This document shows positions 11,395 to 22,843 of a stretch of DNA of 64,000 bases, one piece after another (position 1 is the stretch's first letter; every line of letters begins with the position of its first letter). The notes under the pieces are model-generated. The model was not told the origin of the DNA and did no database searches. It saw only the letters and a list, made by a program, of their open reading frames with translations. Position numbers and translations under genes: made by a program. Origin of the DNA: Brienomyrus brachyistius (lineage: Eukaryota; Chordata; Actinopteri; Osteoglossiformes; Mormyridae); contig NW_026042430.1 in NCBI RefSeq assembly GCF_023856365.1, positions 248,001-312,000 on the forward strand, given 5' to 3'.

Positions 11395-12375
11395 ATGCGC
11401 ATGGTCTTGACCATTGCACAAGGGGGGTGGTGTTACAGAAAATTACAGAACAAGGTTTCTGGACACCATAGCTGCAAGCAATGACGGATGCAAGGTTGTC
11501 AGAATATGAGGTGTGCATTAAGAACAATTTACGCAAAGCAATCACGGCCCCAGTAGGGCACATTCCAGTGCCTGAGGGACCGTTCAGACACTTGGTGATG
11601 GACTATGTGGACATGGGAAAAACAGCATATGGAAAGCGATATATGCTTGTGATTGTGGACAGGTTCAGCAGATGGGTGGAGACAATACCGTCCAAGGACA
11701 TGGGGGCGATGACAGTGGTGAAATTCCTGATCAGAGAGTCCGAGGTTTGGGATACCAACTGAAATAAGCTCTGATAATGGAGCTGCCTTTGTGGGGAAAG
11801 TTAAAAGTTAGTGGTTTAACAGCTGAGAATAAAACAAAAGTTGGCATGTGTGTATCACCCTCAGATGCAGGGTATGGTGGAGAGAGTGAATGGCACACTT
11901 AAGCAGAAGCTGAATAAAATTTGCGCCGCCATGAAAATGAACTGGGTGGATGCCCTGTCAACAGCCTTGATGACATATCGGATGGAAACGCACAGGTGAT
12001 GCATTTGTCTCCGCATGAAATGCTGACAGGGAGACCTATGCCTGGATCGACTTGGAGGGGGCGTATAAGGGACCCAGCCTAGATCAGCTGGGGGATGAAT
12101 TAAAGTTGTACATGAGGACTTTAACCAAAATACACAAAACTATTTCCAAACAGGAAAAGGAGAAAGCACAGAAAGAAGACACAGACCAGGAGGAGCCAGT
12201 CATCTTTCCAGGAGATAAAGTCTACCTGCGAGTGTTCCGGTGAAAGTGGCACTAGCCCCGACGAGAGGGACCCTTCAAGGTGACACGAGCCACAGCAACA
12301 GCGGTGCAGGTAGAAGGGAGTAATATGTGGTACCATTTGAACCACTGCACTAGAGTACCGCACGAAAGACAGAGT
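11395..12375 (+). pseudogene. ERV pol remnant, integrase (left arm)
   Basis: The integrase core is recognisable: GPFRHLVMDYVDM with the first catalytic Asp, VDRFSRWVE, the second Asp in SSDNGAAF (about 11768), and the Glu-bearing HPQMQGMVERVNG (about 11860). The C-terminal DNA-binding segment carries VIFPGDKVYLRVF (12190-12240). Frameshifts and stops interrupt it repeatedly. A region corresponding to the zinc-binding N-terminus is largely missing because of the deletion upstream. The site at 11849-11852 (TGTG) is the empty site of the solo LTR found in the right-arm copy. The family is vertebrate retroviral pol; there is no sign of function. Confidence 0.85.
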
Positions 12376-13260
12376 CACTGAAAACAACACAGAGGATGCA
12401 GTTGCCCTTGACTCAGATGGCCCTGATGGAGCTCCCAGAGGAGCTCCACAGCTTGGGGTGGAGTCAGTTTCAGGATCAGAGCAGAGTGAGGGTCAAGAGG
12501 GAGCATCGCAAGCAGACCAGCCACTCCAGACAGGACACGAAGCTGTGGGTTCTGGTACGGCTGACAGCAACGATGTTAGTGATGCTAATGATTTATCAGG
12601 CCCTTCAGGTCTGGGTGCACAGCAGGACCACAGGTCAGGTGAGCACAGGACAACTGACTTCACTGACTCAGCCTGGTCCTTTGATGCTGAATAACCTCTC
12701 AGATTACAGTGAGCGAAAGCGGAGAGAAATGGGGGGAGATATGGGAGTGAGGAGAGTGAGTAAATTTTAGAAGGATGCCCAGGATGAAGTAGACCTGTAT
12801 GGGTTAGCAAAACGTACACTTGGAAATTGGTGATATAAATGGGCTAAGTATACCGCCACTTCATTAGGGCAGGAGGGGTGTGTGTTGTGTGCAAGTCCTG
12901 ACCCTTCAGTTAGGGTTGTCCCGTTCCCATACACTAATAAACAGTGTGAAGAATGGGAAATGGAGAGGATTATGAGATTCTGGAAGAGTCTGTGTCAGGA
13001 GGGGCAGGCCCCTAAGAAAGTGCAGGCCCACATCTAACCAGACGGAGCGCATACCGTACTGCCCATATCAGCGTCTGATATATCAGGGAAATACTAAATA
13101 TGCATAGAGGGTGGAAAAGCATTGTGGGCAGTTTAAGCCCTGGGAAGGAGGTCAGCAAGATATTATGGCGAACAAATTGAGTTTTTTTACAGCAAATTTT
13201 CCTCTCTTCATGTTGTCCCTACTGCGCAGATTAATCGTCCCATGTGCCTGCCAGCAAATA
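12376..13260 (+). pseudogene. ERV env-like remnant (left arm)
   Basis: Downstream of integrase an acidic Ser/Gly/Asp-rich tail runs to a stop near 12694. An overlapping frame then holds a hydrophobic stretch and the basic motif SERKRREMGG. Around 12840-13030 another frame gives a short Cys-containing segment (WAKYTATS, CVLCASPDP), which resembles the surface-subunit start of fish retroviral envelope proteins. The remainder is scrambled by stops, and no furin site, fusion peptide or transmembrane anchor can be followed. The assignment rests mainly on position after pol and weak motif likeness. Confidence 0.5.
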
Positions 13261-13397
13261 TTGCTCCTTTACCTGCCGAATGCTGCCTAATTTTAATGCT
13301 GCAATTGAAAGGCTTCAAACATGATATGGGTGTGTGGGTTCTTACTAAAAAGTTATAATTCAAGTAGCCTCAATAACAGTCCATTTTGATGGCAGGT

Positions 13398-13880
13398 ACC
13401 TGAAAGTACAACTCTGGAGGACCTTGAGAAGTGAAAGACACCTCTGCTTGACTTCATGGCCAATGCAGGTTGCCTGAGGCCTATCCGGTCAATAAGAGAC
13501 GGGAATCTGCTGGAACATGACATTGTCACGTTTCAGGTCATCCACAGGGGTCAGGGTCCATTTCAGAGGTATTCTGTGTTCTGTTTACATGTACGTTAGT
13601 TAGGATCAGAATTTTATCCTTTGACCATCATGGTTCAAGTTGCTATTATTTCTTTGAATATAAACTAATAAAGTAACCAGTAACACATTGATAATTAATA
13701 AGCGAGTTATAAACACTGTCTACATTCTGCGCCACCTGTTCTGCTTTGAGACAATCACAATGACTGCTGACCAGATGGAAGATCTTTTCAGCATTCATCT
13801 GTCTCCAGAAGGTAGCAACAAGAGAGTTGCTGAGGAAATAGACTCTCCAGAAGGTAATGACCATCTCCAGGATGCAGAAG
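13398..13880 (+). pseudogene. HECT-type E3 ligase-like (G2E3-like) exon remnants, left copy
   Basis: Two exon-like blocks are visible. The first (about 13398-13569) follows an acceptor (TTTTGATGGCAG) and reads PESTTLEDLEK, an in-frame TGA, then KTPLLDFMANAGCLRPI and DIVTFQVIHR, ending near a possible donor. The second (to 13880) reads LRHLFCFETITMTADQMED and LFSIHLSPEGSNKR and ends at a donor, GAAG|GTACTT. The TAD..LF.I..SP.GSNKR pattern matches, from memory, the region before the HECT domain in the expanded fish G2E3-like family. The catalytic HECT domain with its Cys is absent. The same TGA occurs in the right arm, so the fragment was dead before duplication. Family assignment is moderate; a database search could change it. 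Confidence 0.45.
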
Positions 13881-14015
13881 GTACTTTAATTGACCGTATA
13901 GTGTAGAAGTAAATGTTGTTTTTGTAAAACAAAATATACCTGTATAACAAAAAACACTGTAGCTAAAGGTAAATCCTCTTACTGGACAATCACCTATTTT
14001 AAATCGCTCTTCAGT

Positions 14016-14364
14016 TTTATCCGTTTTCCAAACCTCTTATCCTTCTGGGTCACGGGGGTCGGGAGCCCATCCCAGAAGCAATGGGCACGAGGCAGGGAAC
14101 AACCCTGAATGGGGTCAAGCCCATTGCAGGGCACACTCACACACCATTCACTCACACACGCACACTTACGGGCAATTTAGCAACTCCAATTAGTCTCAGC
14201 ATGTTTTTAGACTGTGGGGGAGAACCGGAAAACCCAGAGGAAACCGCACGACGACATGGGGAGAACATGCAAACTCCACACACATCTGACCCAGGCGGAG
14301 ACTTGAACCCGGGTCGCAGAGGTGTGAGGCAACAGTGCTAACCACTGCACCAGCATGTCGCCCC
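14016..14364 (-). mobile_element. tRNA-derived SINE, second left-arm copy
   Basis: Same family as at 10121-10450, with a tRNA-like head at 14364 and a degraded tail at 14016 that has lost the (GGAT)n run. Its mirror copy is 58777-59124. It is more diverged from the consensus than the first copy, so probably older. Confidence 0.9.
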
Positions 14365-15660
14365 ATCCTATTAAGCTTATTGTTCAGAATTAAAAATGGG
14401 GTTATTAAGAAAGAGTAGCCTCCTATAAAATAGCCCAGCACTCCTCCCTCCAGGCCAAGAATATTTTCTTTATGGTCCAGTTCAAAATAATGTCATCTGC
14501 AGAAATACGGAGCACATGTAATTTATCTGTATTTTAGATGGTAGACGAGTGGCTGGGTGACGTCGTGGCTGGATGACTTGCAGTGTAGCTTGTTATCTGT
14601 GCGTTCTGGGCAGGCTGCTGACTTCTGATTACTTTTGGCATTTGGTTCAATGTTACGTCATTTCCAGGTGTGTCGGTGCCCAGTATGAAGCTAATCGCCG
14701 CATTATAGTTATGAAAAGAAGACAGAATAGCAAAGAAATTGAGGCAGAATTAATTCAACAAAGTATTAAAAATATTACTCAAGTAGATGAATCGCTTCTT
14801 GAGACTGAAGGCGACTGTATTTGCACGAACGAGCGTCGAAAAGAAATGCATTATTGTCGCGCAGGAGAACAAGACAACCGATGTTACAGCGAGCGGACGC
14901 TGCTGCCGCGCAGGAGAAGCGAAGCGACATTGCCTTTAAAATGAGAGATTACATTCCGTGGCAGGGGGACAGTTTACAGCACGACACCGGCATTAGGCAG
15001 CAGGATGGGTGGGTTAGGTGATCTCCCAGACTGAAAGGGATTCTGGGGACTCAGGGGACAGTGTCGCCCTGAGGGACTGAGGGCCACGTCAGAGGGGGCC
15101 TGCTGTAGAGGGGCCCAGACAAGGGATGGCTGATGTAGAGGAGCCAGGTGTGGAGGTGCCACATATTGAGGAACCCTGGTGATCACACTACAGGGGGCCA
15201 AATTTTGGTGGGCCAAGAGGAAGTGGCTGGGGAGTAGAAAGCATAGATGTCTTGGAGGTGGGTAGACTACAGAGATTTATGCACCCCGGGATTCCCTCAA
15301 GTGCCTCTCAGATCTAGGATGGCCAATACTCGGTCCTCCCCAGGAGTGAGAGGATGCAGACTGGCTCCCCCCAACCCTCCTCACCGGCTCCCTCCAAAGA
15401 GCTGTAGCCCTCCTTTTGGTGATGCCGACATCGTCCCTGCACTTCCCCCTCACACCCTCTGCCATGCGGCAGCAGACATGGCCCACAGAATGTATCAATT
15501 TTCTTTGATCTCTTGCTATATAGTTTCCTGACATGTATTTGTCTTTTGCCAATGTGCATTATGATATAGGAAACGTACCCCAGAGCAGGACTTTAGACTA
15601 AACCATTTTCAGTAAGGATAGGTGTGCTTGGGGTGAAAACACTTTAAATGAACTGTTGAG
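14365..15660. other. Unassigned duplicated segment
   Basis: Mirrored at 57370-58776. A plus-strand frame (14573-14944) includes MKRRQNSKEIEAELIQQSIK, starting shortly after an acceptor-like TTTCCAG, and is preserved in the right arm up to the point where that arm carries about 130 extra bases (58155-58290). No domain is recognised. The segment 14990-15540 is GC-richer and open in several frames on both strands, but shows no family likeness. Confidence 0.4.
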
Positions 15661-18600
15661 ATTGATTCATTTTATCTGTACTTTTTTGAATATGAAGAAT
15701 TATTTTAGTGGATATCTCCCTATTTTAATGCTAGAGGGAGCCCCCCCCCCCAAATTTATGCCTGACCCACAAACCCACACACTGTCCACAGATGAGAACA
15801 GCGCAGACCCTGCACAGTCAGGTTTGGCAACTCCTTCCAATTTTATAGCCCAAACCAGGAGTAAAAGATGCAGAAAATCAGACCCTTCATAGAAAAATTT
15901 ATGTTCAACGACACTCCATAATGCTGCTTAAAATGAAGCAATGCACGCACAAGTTAAAGCTCTTTTCGTTTTAATGAATGAGGAGTTTTGGATAAAGAAA
16001 TGAATTAGGCTTATTTTTTTCATGTGAGCATCCTCCTGCAGCATTTAAATACGGTAAAGTGGCTGATGGATGGACTTGTATTAAATTTGGGAGGGTCTGA
16101 ATGAAGCTCATTACCCCAAATTTTCTTAAATTGGCTTATATATTTACAACATGGTGACTGCAACAATAATACACCCACGACTGTGGTGTTCTACCTAGAG
16201 CACCACTAGAGGGAGCTCACACATTCTGTCGTACTTGCCACAGTAACAACAGTGATGTATAGGAACAGAGTTAGAAGCCGGTAATTTATATATAAAAAAT
16301 GTCATTTCATTAATCTGACTGGGTAGGTCCAGCTGTCAATCCCACCCAGGCCTATCCTCAGCTCCGCCTCTGCGTCAGTCCATCTCTTTGCAGTCCAAGT
16401 TGTACATCTACCAAACTTGGCAACAAATTTGCAACGGTTCTGTTTCGGTGGTTGTATTTAAGGAATGTCACATTAGTAAACATCTGGACATCTGAAATGG
16501 GCAGAGACAAAATCGGCAGTACAGGCAGACCAATGTCTTTGAAACTCCTTTTTCCTTCAGCACCCTCTTACTGCAAAACCTCAATCCAAAGTTCTCCATG
16601 TTGTTCATCTCTGTGAAACTGCAACAGGAGAGCTCTCTCCACTGGTGTTCTAATTCACCAAGGGAACAGGAAAGGCCCTCTTTTGGTAGACTGCCTACTG
16701 CAGGCTCTCTTTCCCGGGGATGAATTATCTCCAGCTTACTCAAGTGACTCTGGAAGTCGCATTAGATACTGTGTCCAGAAGCAGTCCATGCTGCGCTTAG
16801 GAATGATGTCTCTTCTAGTGTAGAACTGACTGTGGAATTTACTGTAAATACCTAGCAAAAAAAAAAGCTGCCAGAAAAGTATTGCAAAATTGCTGTTAAT
16901 CACTGTAAAACCCCCAGCTCCATGGGTGTCCCTACAGGTGGCTGCCCTTTGCTGCCAGGTTTGCTGTTACCTTTGTCTGTGCCCGTGTGTCAAGTAGAGC
17001 AAGATGGGGTAGGTGAAAAGAGAATTTCCCCAAGGGGAGTAACAAAGCATCTTCATTTCATTTAGAAAATAATTACAAAATGTCTTTTACAGGTTTTGTC
17101 CTATGTAAATTACAGCAATTGTCTTTTTTAAACAGAAAAATAACAATTAACTGTAATCTAGTTTAAAATATTATATTGTATTCTATTCAAAATATAGAAG
17201 TTACCTAGCAACTGGAATTGGCAATAAATGCTATTAATACTCCACAATACTGAATGTTGTTGTAGAATGCTTTCCAAGTTAATTTTTGTATTTTACATTT
17301 GCAGCTATGCAATCTATGCATATTGTTAAGTGGTTTAAATGAAACTAAGACGAAAATAACAGCCTGAGACAGAGACCCACACAGAACAAACTCACATTAA
17401 CTGGAATGACATTAACTTGAAAATTTCAGGATAATCTTCACACCCGTTAACCACTTGATGGAATTCAACTTAGTCAGAGTTGCAACAAAGTCAAGTATTT
17501 TTAAAACTGACCATATTCTAGGCTTAAAGGCCCAATTTGAAATCAGGACTGGACATAGAAATCTATTCAGAACAACATTACATTAATGTTAGAATAATGT
17601 TATATTTTTTGCTGGTCTGTGTTAATGTAATGCAACAACTCTGGTCTAATACCTCCCTGTCACTTTAATGCTGGATGTGTGTGCAATTTATAACAAGTTA
17701 GGCAAGCCACGGATTCAACCATTAAACTGCATTTTCATTCCACATTTTTTGACAGTTCTGTCCAAAATCATATTCCACCAAATCAGCCGTTACAAATTCC
17801 AATAACTTCAACCTTCAAATGTATTAAAGTTGATCTTTTTCAGTGTGTTCCTAAATCTTACGGTATAAGCAAAAGGTATAAATAAAAGATTAAGAACAAT
17901 TTCCATTTGAATAGTGGAGAAGAGTCCTCATCTTTTGTACATGTCTCATGCTCAGAGTCCATCAATCGCCTGAGGAGAGAGGAGACGTGAGGATTGACTG
18001 AGTTGTTCTTCTCAGGCATCGTCCCACTTCTTTGGCTTGCAGTCTTCATGCTGCTGGTTGGATTGATTCCAATGAAACAGTTTAAACCGCAAAATCACAT
18101 GAATAAAACTTACGCTGACCCTCACTGAAGCGGCCTGGTATCTGTTTCATACCTCACTTTACAACACACAGGACTTTTTTTTAAATTTAAAGGCACAAGT
18201 TATTTTACGTCATGGCCAACCCACGTTTGCTAGTTTAATGGCAGAAAAATAGTCAAAGCCAGGCGCCTGGTCCACAAGGGTTGTACTCAGTCACTGCTGT
18301 TTTTATGGTGTAAACATGCTATAAACTAATTTTTTCAAACATTTTCTTTAAGAGCTAGGGGCGCTAGGTGGATTGCTATTATAATGATGGATTTGCCAGG
18401 CAGAAGAAAAGAATGCTTCTCTGCAGAGATACAAAAAATCTGCTTGTGCACAATGTGAAAGCGTGCGAGCAGACCATCTACAACAGCAGCAGGATTACAC
18501 CAAAGTAGAGGTCTGCATTCCTGTGGAACCCACGGCAATAAAGTGCAGTGCAGGACAAACTTTCATTTTTGAATGCAGGAGCAGGAGGGAAGTGACTGAT

Positions 18601-18679
18601 ATGTTCGCAGGGAAAAAGAATGAAACAAGTGTTTTTTGTTATCAAACAATTTTTTATTTGCGTGAGTAAATACAAAATT
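15661..18679. other. Unassigned duplicated segment with short open frames
   Basis: Mirrored at 54346-57370. It holds a poly-C run near 15740 and three short frames that are the same in both arms: 16468-16743 minus (91 codons, two differences seen), 17858-18049 minus (63 codons, identical) and 18463-18669 plus (68 codons, identical). None has a domain I recognise. Their preservation follows from the overall near-identity of the arms and is not by itself evidence for coding. Confidence 0.4.
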
Positions 18680-18870
18680 ACACAGCAAAGTATAGCACGT
18701 TATCACAACATTACATTGTGTGAAAGCGCTTTACAGCATCCCCACCCAAAGCCCCCAGTGAGTAAGCCATAGGCGACAGTGGCAAGGAAAAACTCCCTAG
18801 AAGGAAGAAACCTTGGGAGGCACCAGACTCAAAGGGGAAGCCCAAACCTCCAGGGGCCGGCAGGGATAGT
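18680..18870 (-). repeat. Dispersed fish repeat, left copy
   Basis: Contains the motif GTGGCAAGGAAAAACTCCCT followed by GGAAGAAACCTTGGGAGGCA and CAGACTCAAAGGGGAA, which I recall as a common dispersed repeat in fish genomes. I assign the strand by the usual orientation of its GCGCTTT motif, which is uncertain. The mirror copy is at 54155-54345. Confidence 0.55.
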
Positions 18871-18934
18871 CAAAAACACACACACCAGATAACTGCAACA
18901 GGTTCTTCTACATATCCTATACATGGGCATGGTA

Positions 18935-19045
18935 CAGTGATGCAGTGGTTAAAACTGTTAACTCACACCTCTGGGGACATTCATCCATTTTCTGAAACCG
19001 CTTCTCCTGTTCAGCGTTGCTCCAGCTGACAGCTTAAGCAATTCA
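18935..19045 (+). mobile_element. Internally deleted SINE remnant, left copy
   Basis: A tRNA-like head (ATGCAGTGGTTAAAACTGTTA, CTCACACCTCTGGG) joins directly to the SINE 3' region (TCATCCATTTTCTGAAACCGC), so the whole body is missing. The mixed orientation of the two pieces suggests rearrangement. The mirror copy is at 54000-54110. Confidence 0.5.
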
Positions 19046-19139
19046 TCTGTATCTGAATGAGGAAAAACAACATACAGGCAATACAATGGAGCTGTCAGTC
19101 ACTCCTGGCACATGGAATACAGTTCTGCACTGACACCTC

Positions 19140-19735
19140 CGCAATGAACAATTGCATTATAGCATAGGAAACTAGTTAACTTTCACATAAAATTTAGATA
19201 TAATCAAAACAGAAGCCTGGAACAATTTTAAATTTTACTAAATGGCAATATACTGATTTTGGTCACCAAACAAACTTTACAGGACTTGCTTCACTACTTT
19301 TATTTGTGTTTCTTACAATACATCTGCCCTCTCCTGGTCTGGTGGAATATCATTGCTGTAGGCAGCACCGAGCGAAACCACCCGCATCCGCAGTAGAATG
19401 CAACATGAAAGCGCACGCGGAAAAGTGAAATATCACCTAGACTTTGCGGCACAGGAAACTAGCCGACTTGCACATGAAATTTAAATTTAACCAACACAGC
19501 ACCCCACAACAATGTTCACTTTATTTAAAAGAAATGAACTAATTTACTCACTAGCAAGCGCAATAATGTACTTAAACGCAGGAAAGCGCACGCGGAAAAG
19601 TTAAATGTCAACTACACTTTGCGCATAAAATTTAAATATAATTAACATAGTAGCCCAGAACAAAATCACTTTATTTAAAAGCAATATACTGACTTTACTC
19701 ATCAAACATATTTTAATATACATGCAAATTTGACA
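19140..19735. repeat. Three degenerate tandem units of about 200 bp, left copy
   Basis: Three blocks (about 19140-19270, 19400-19560 and 19575-19735) share the order AACTAG or AACTAC, then a ...CAnAAAATTTAaATATAA... stretch, CAnAACAAT/AAAAT, CACTTTATTTAAAAG and a final ACTnACTTTACTCA-like element. The second and third blocks also share GCGCACGCGGAAAAGT. The mirror copy at 53331-53905 lacks 14 bp between the second and third blocks. Confidence 0.65.
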
Positions 19736-20658
19736 AATACTAAATAATAAGATAAATTATCCGATAAAATGGGAGCAGAATGGCAACCCACCTTGGTGCA
19801 GAAAACAAGTGAAGCCGCGTCTTTCAAACCGGCAGCGTCCCACGTGCCGAGGAGTCAAATGTAATCAAGCAACACGGCCCACACACATTAAATAATAACA
19901 TCATAATAATTATAGTTCTTGTATAATTATTCTCTATATTATTCTATAATAAGATTTTAAAACAGACTTTTATAAGTTAAGTTGTATACCGAGAACAGTA
20001 TGCGACAGCATAAGCATATAACTCTTAAGGGTTTATTAATTAAAAATCACACATTCATCCTGCTTAACATAAAACAATGACTTAAAGAGACTTAATTGTG
20101 AAATGAACGCTACTGTCCGAGGGTATTTATCTCCACAAATTGCTATGGAACATAATGTCTTAAATACTCAGATTTTCAGAATGACAGAATCTTAACATTT
20201 TAAATTTTGTTTTGCGATACCGATACGTAGTGATATTGGTATGTGGAACAACGTTAAACTGTAGTTAGATTAAGTGCGTATTCACAATTTACCCGTTTGC
20301 CTTTTATCGTGACTGAGCACGATCCCCCACCCCAGCTGGTCTGCACTCCCCACATTGCAATTAACGATCCAGACCTCAGCGCTTTTGTTACCGTGGGACT
20401 TTGTTGCGTTGAAGAAAACATTAAAATGAAGTCTGAGGAATGTTACATGACACAGCTAAAATGCAAAAACTCTCTCTGGTGTAATTCACTGCATAAAACC
20501 AATAGTCTTAAGTGTGGTGCCTTCTTCATAACACTCCCTGACTTTTGTATTCGTGACCATGAGATACGGTGGCCTTTTCTTCCTTCATTTGACTAGTGTT
20601 CCTCCCTTTCCTCCCAGCCTTGGTTGGTGGTTCAGGCAGCATCACCTTCTTTTAATAG
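19736..20658. other. Unassigned duplicated segment with a 99-codon open frame
   Basis: The plus-strand frame 20297-20596 encodes 99 residues rich in Cys (8) and acidic residues, with no known domain. The mirrored frame (52447-52746, minus) encodes the identical peptide. The rest is AT-rich with no visible gene. Coding status is unproven. Confidence 0.3.
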
Positions 20659-20668
20659 ACCCAGGTGT

Positions 20669-20976
20669 ATCCATCCATCCATTTTCCAAACCACTAATCA
20701 TACTGGGTCGTGGGGGGTCCGGAGCCTATCCCAGAAGCAATGGGCACGAGGCAGGGAACAACCCAGGATGGGGGGCCAGCCCATTGCAGGGCACACTCAC
20801 ACACCATTCACTCACACATGCACACCTAGGGGCAATTTAGCAACTCCAATTAGCCTCAGCATGTTTTTGGACTGTGGGGGGGAAACCGGAGTACCCGGAG
20901 AAAACCCCACGACGATATGGAGAGAACATGCAAACTCCGCACACATGTGACCCAGGCAGAGACTCGAACCTGGGTC
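20669..20976 (-). mobile_element. 5'-truncated SINE with TSD, left arm
   Basis: The same SINE family with an intact (GGAT)n end at 20669, but the tRNA-like head is missing beyond GGGTC. A perfect 10-bp target-site duplication, ACCCAGGTGT, flanks it (20659-20668 and 20977-20986), so the truncation happened at insertion. The right-arm counterpart has a full head and no head-side duplication. Confidence 0.93.
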
Positions 20977-20986
20977 ACCCAGGTGT

Positions 20987-21737
20987 CATTTATTTTGAAA
21001 TTCGGTTCAAGTGCAGAAAATGTTCTAGCAGAAGTCTTGGACAATCTCTGAATTACACAGAAATCTGACTTCTTCTGAAGCTGTGAGAAATTGTTCTTCT
21101 GTAATTGTTGCATTGATATTTGTTGATGTGCGTGTGCCCTCCTTGAGCAGTAAAGGGGAGATCACATGCAGAGCTGATTTTCTGTAGTTTCTTAGTCTAA
21201 ATAAAAATAAAATATTCTCTTCATATAGGCTGGACATTTCTAGAAAAGAGCCAATTAGTTATTTCTAGAAAAATATATGGAGCCAATGAAAGGACCTGAC
21301 GTCATAGTAGCACAGATCACTGTCCGTGGTGCTGAATTTTCTACTTGTTGGGTTGGCGCTGAACAAATAGGATAACCGGCCAATGATATATATATATATA
21401 TATATCATTAAAAACAAAATATAATCCTGATTTAATGTATCCCTTCTGCTCTTAAAAAAGCACAATATGTCTGAAAGACAAATATGTCTATTACTCTACA
21501 TGTTTTAATAATTTTGTTAATATTACCTAATTTGCTTATCTTTTTTTCTGTAATCACTCTGCATTAAAGCAATTTTTAAAACTAGCTGTGAAATTGATGA
21601 TTCTGTTGTTATTCTGACTGTTGTTGCCCTGGTGCCTTAGGATACGTCTGTCTAAACATAATTGAGAGGATGGATGCATTATTCTATGGAGGCCTCTGAA
21701 GAGAATAAATGATCCCAATATTATATTGAGAGAGATG
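20987..21737 (-). repeat. Interspersed repeat X, left-arm copy
   Basis: Reverse complement of the 6960-7690 repeat, from the TCTTGGAC-to-GGCCGGTTATCC part, through a (TA)n centre near 21390, to GAGATGGTTAA. About 320-400 bp on its SINE-proximal side are missing from the right arm. Confidence 0.7.
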
Positions 21738-21852
21738 GTTAAATCAGAGCTGGATAAGATTTTAACAACTCTGAGCTATTAGTTAAGTTCTTCCCAAACG
21801 AGCTTGATGGGCCGAATGGGCTCCTCTAATTTGTAAATTTCTTATGTTCTAA
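21738..21852 (+). mobile_element. CR1/L2-type LINE 3' tail, left arm
   Basis: Only the last 115 bp of the LINE remain: CAGAGCTGGATAAGATTTTA, CTTGATGGGCCGAATGGGCT and the terminal TTGTAAATTTCTTATGTTCT. The same 3' end closes the longer LINE at 25010-25690. The right copy is at 51510-51625. Confidence 0.85.
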
Positions 21853-21858
21853 GATATA

Positions 21859-22329
21859 CAGTACTGTGCAAAAGTCTTAGGCAGTCCAAAGAAATGTTTA
21901 AAGCTGTTTATCTGGGTAGCAAGTGTACTTTGGCTTAGAACAAATAACACAATTTAACATTAGAACGTGTAAATTAAGAGGAACACAATAAAAACTATTA
22001 ATAATTTCTTCTCTTTTCTAAAAAGATACTGATATCTAGTCGGATGGCTAGATGAACACCGCTTCAGTTCCCAAACTTCTCCTCAGGGGCACCTCAGCCG
22101 TTCCATGATTTTGACAGATTGACTAGCTGTATGAGGTGTGCTAGTGGCCAAGTCAAAAAATACATGGCTGCACTGGACGGTCGCTACAAATACTAGGATG
22201 ATGTTAGCAGAGGTTCTGAAATGGCTAAGCTGAGACACTTTGACAGGCATAATATCATAGTTTTACACCAACACGAGGACAATCTAAACATCGTTTTCTT
22301 TGCCTGCCTAAGATTTTTGCACAGTGCTG
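21859..22329. mobile_element. Tc1/mariner-type MITE, 471 bp, left copy
   Basis: Ends are near-perfect inverted repeats: CAGTACTGTGCAAAAGTCTT at 21859 and, in reverse complement, CAGCACTGTGCAAAAATCTT at 22329. TA dinucleotides at 21857-21858 and 22330-22331 give the TA target duplication of the Tc1/mariner superfamily. No transposase is inside. The right copy (51033-51503) has exactly the same length. Confidence 0.92.
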
Positions 22330-22334
22330 TACAT

Positions 22335-22843
22335 GGAAGTCTCAATTCAACCCTATCCTTTCCTAAGTGCCATACTTCTGTTGAAAAAAGAAAATTACAG
22401 ATTGGAAACCTTTTAATAAAGAAACTGTGATAGAAAATTCTTGATTATGCTAATCAGTAATCAATAATGGAATGTAGATGATTATGCAAAATGCATTACC
22501 TAATCAGTAATTAACAATTGAGTTTACAATGTGTTGTTGATTTACACATAGTGGTTGAAACAATGTAATTTACTTGTCATTAATTGAATGTATCAAACAA
22601 GAATGCAAATCTGCTTAAGTAAGAAATTTCTATTTTCTATAGAGGAACTAACATGTTTGCCATATATTGCTTGATCAGCAAGAGGCCCAGGTCAAAGCAA
22701 AGGCTTGACCTGAGAAGTAAGCTGTTGCAGAAGATATTATAAAATGAATGCATGGTATTGGATAATATAAAATGTAGAAAAAGAGAACAACGAGTCCTAG
22801 AATAATATAGCAAAAGGAAAAGTCCCAAATAGATAGACTTGTT
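22335..22843. other. Probable L1 3' UTR/flank, no gene
   Basis: AT-rich sequence between the MITE and the L1 stop codon (minus strand). It may include the L1 3' untranslated region, but no poly(A) tail end can be placed. Confidence 0.4.
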
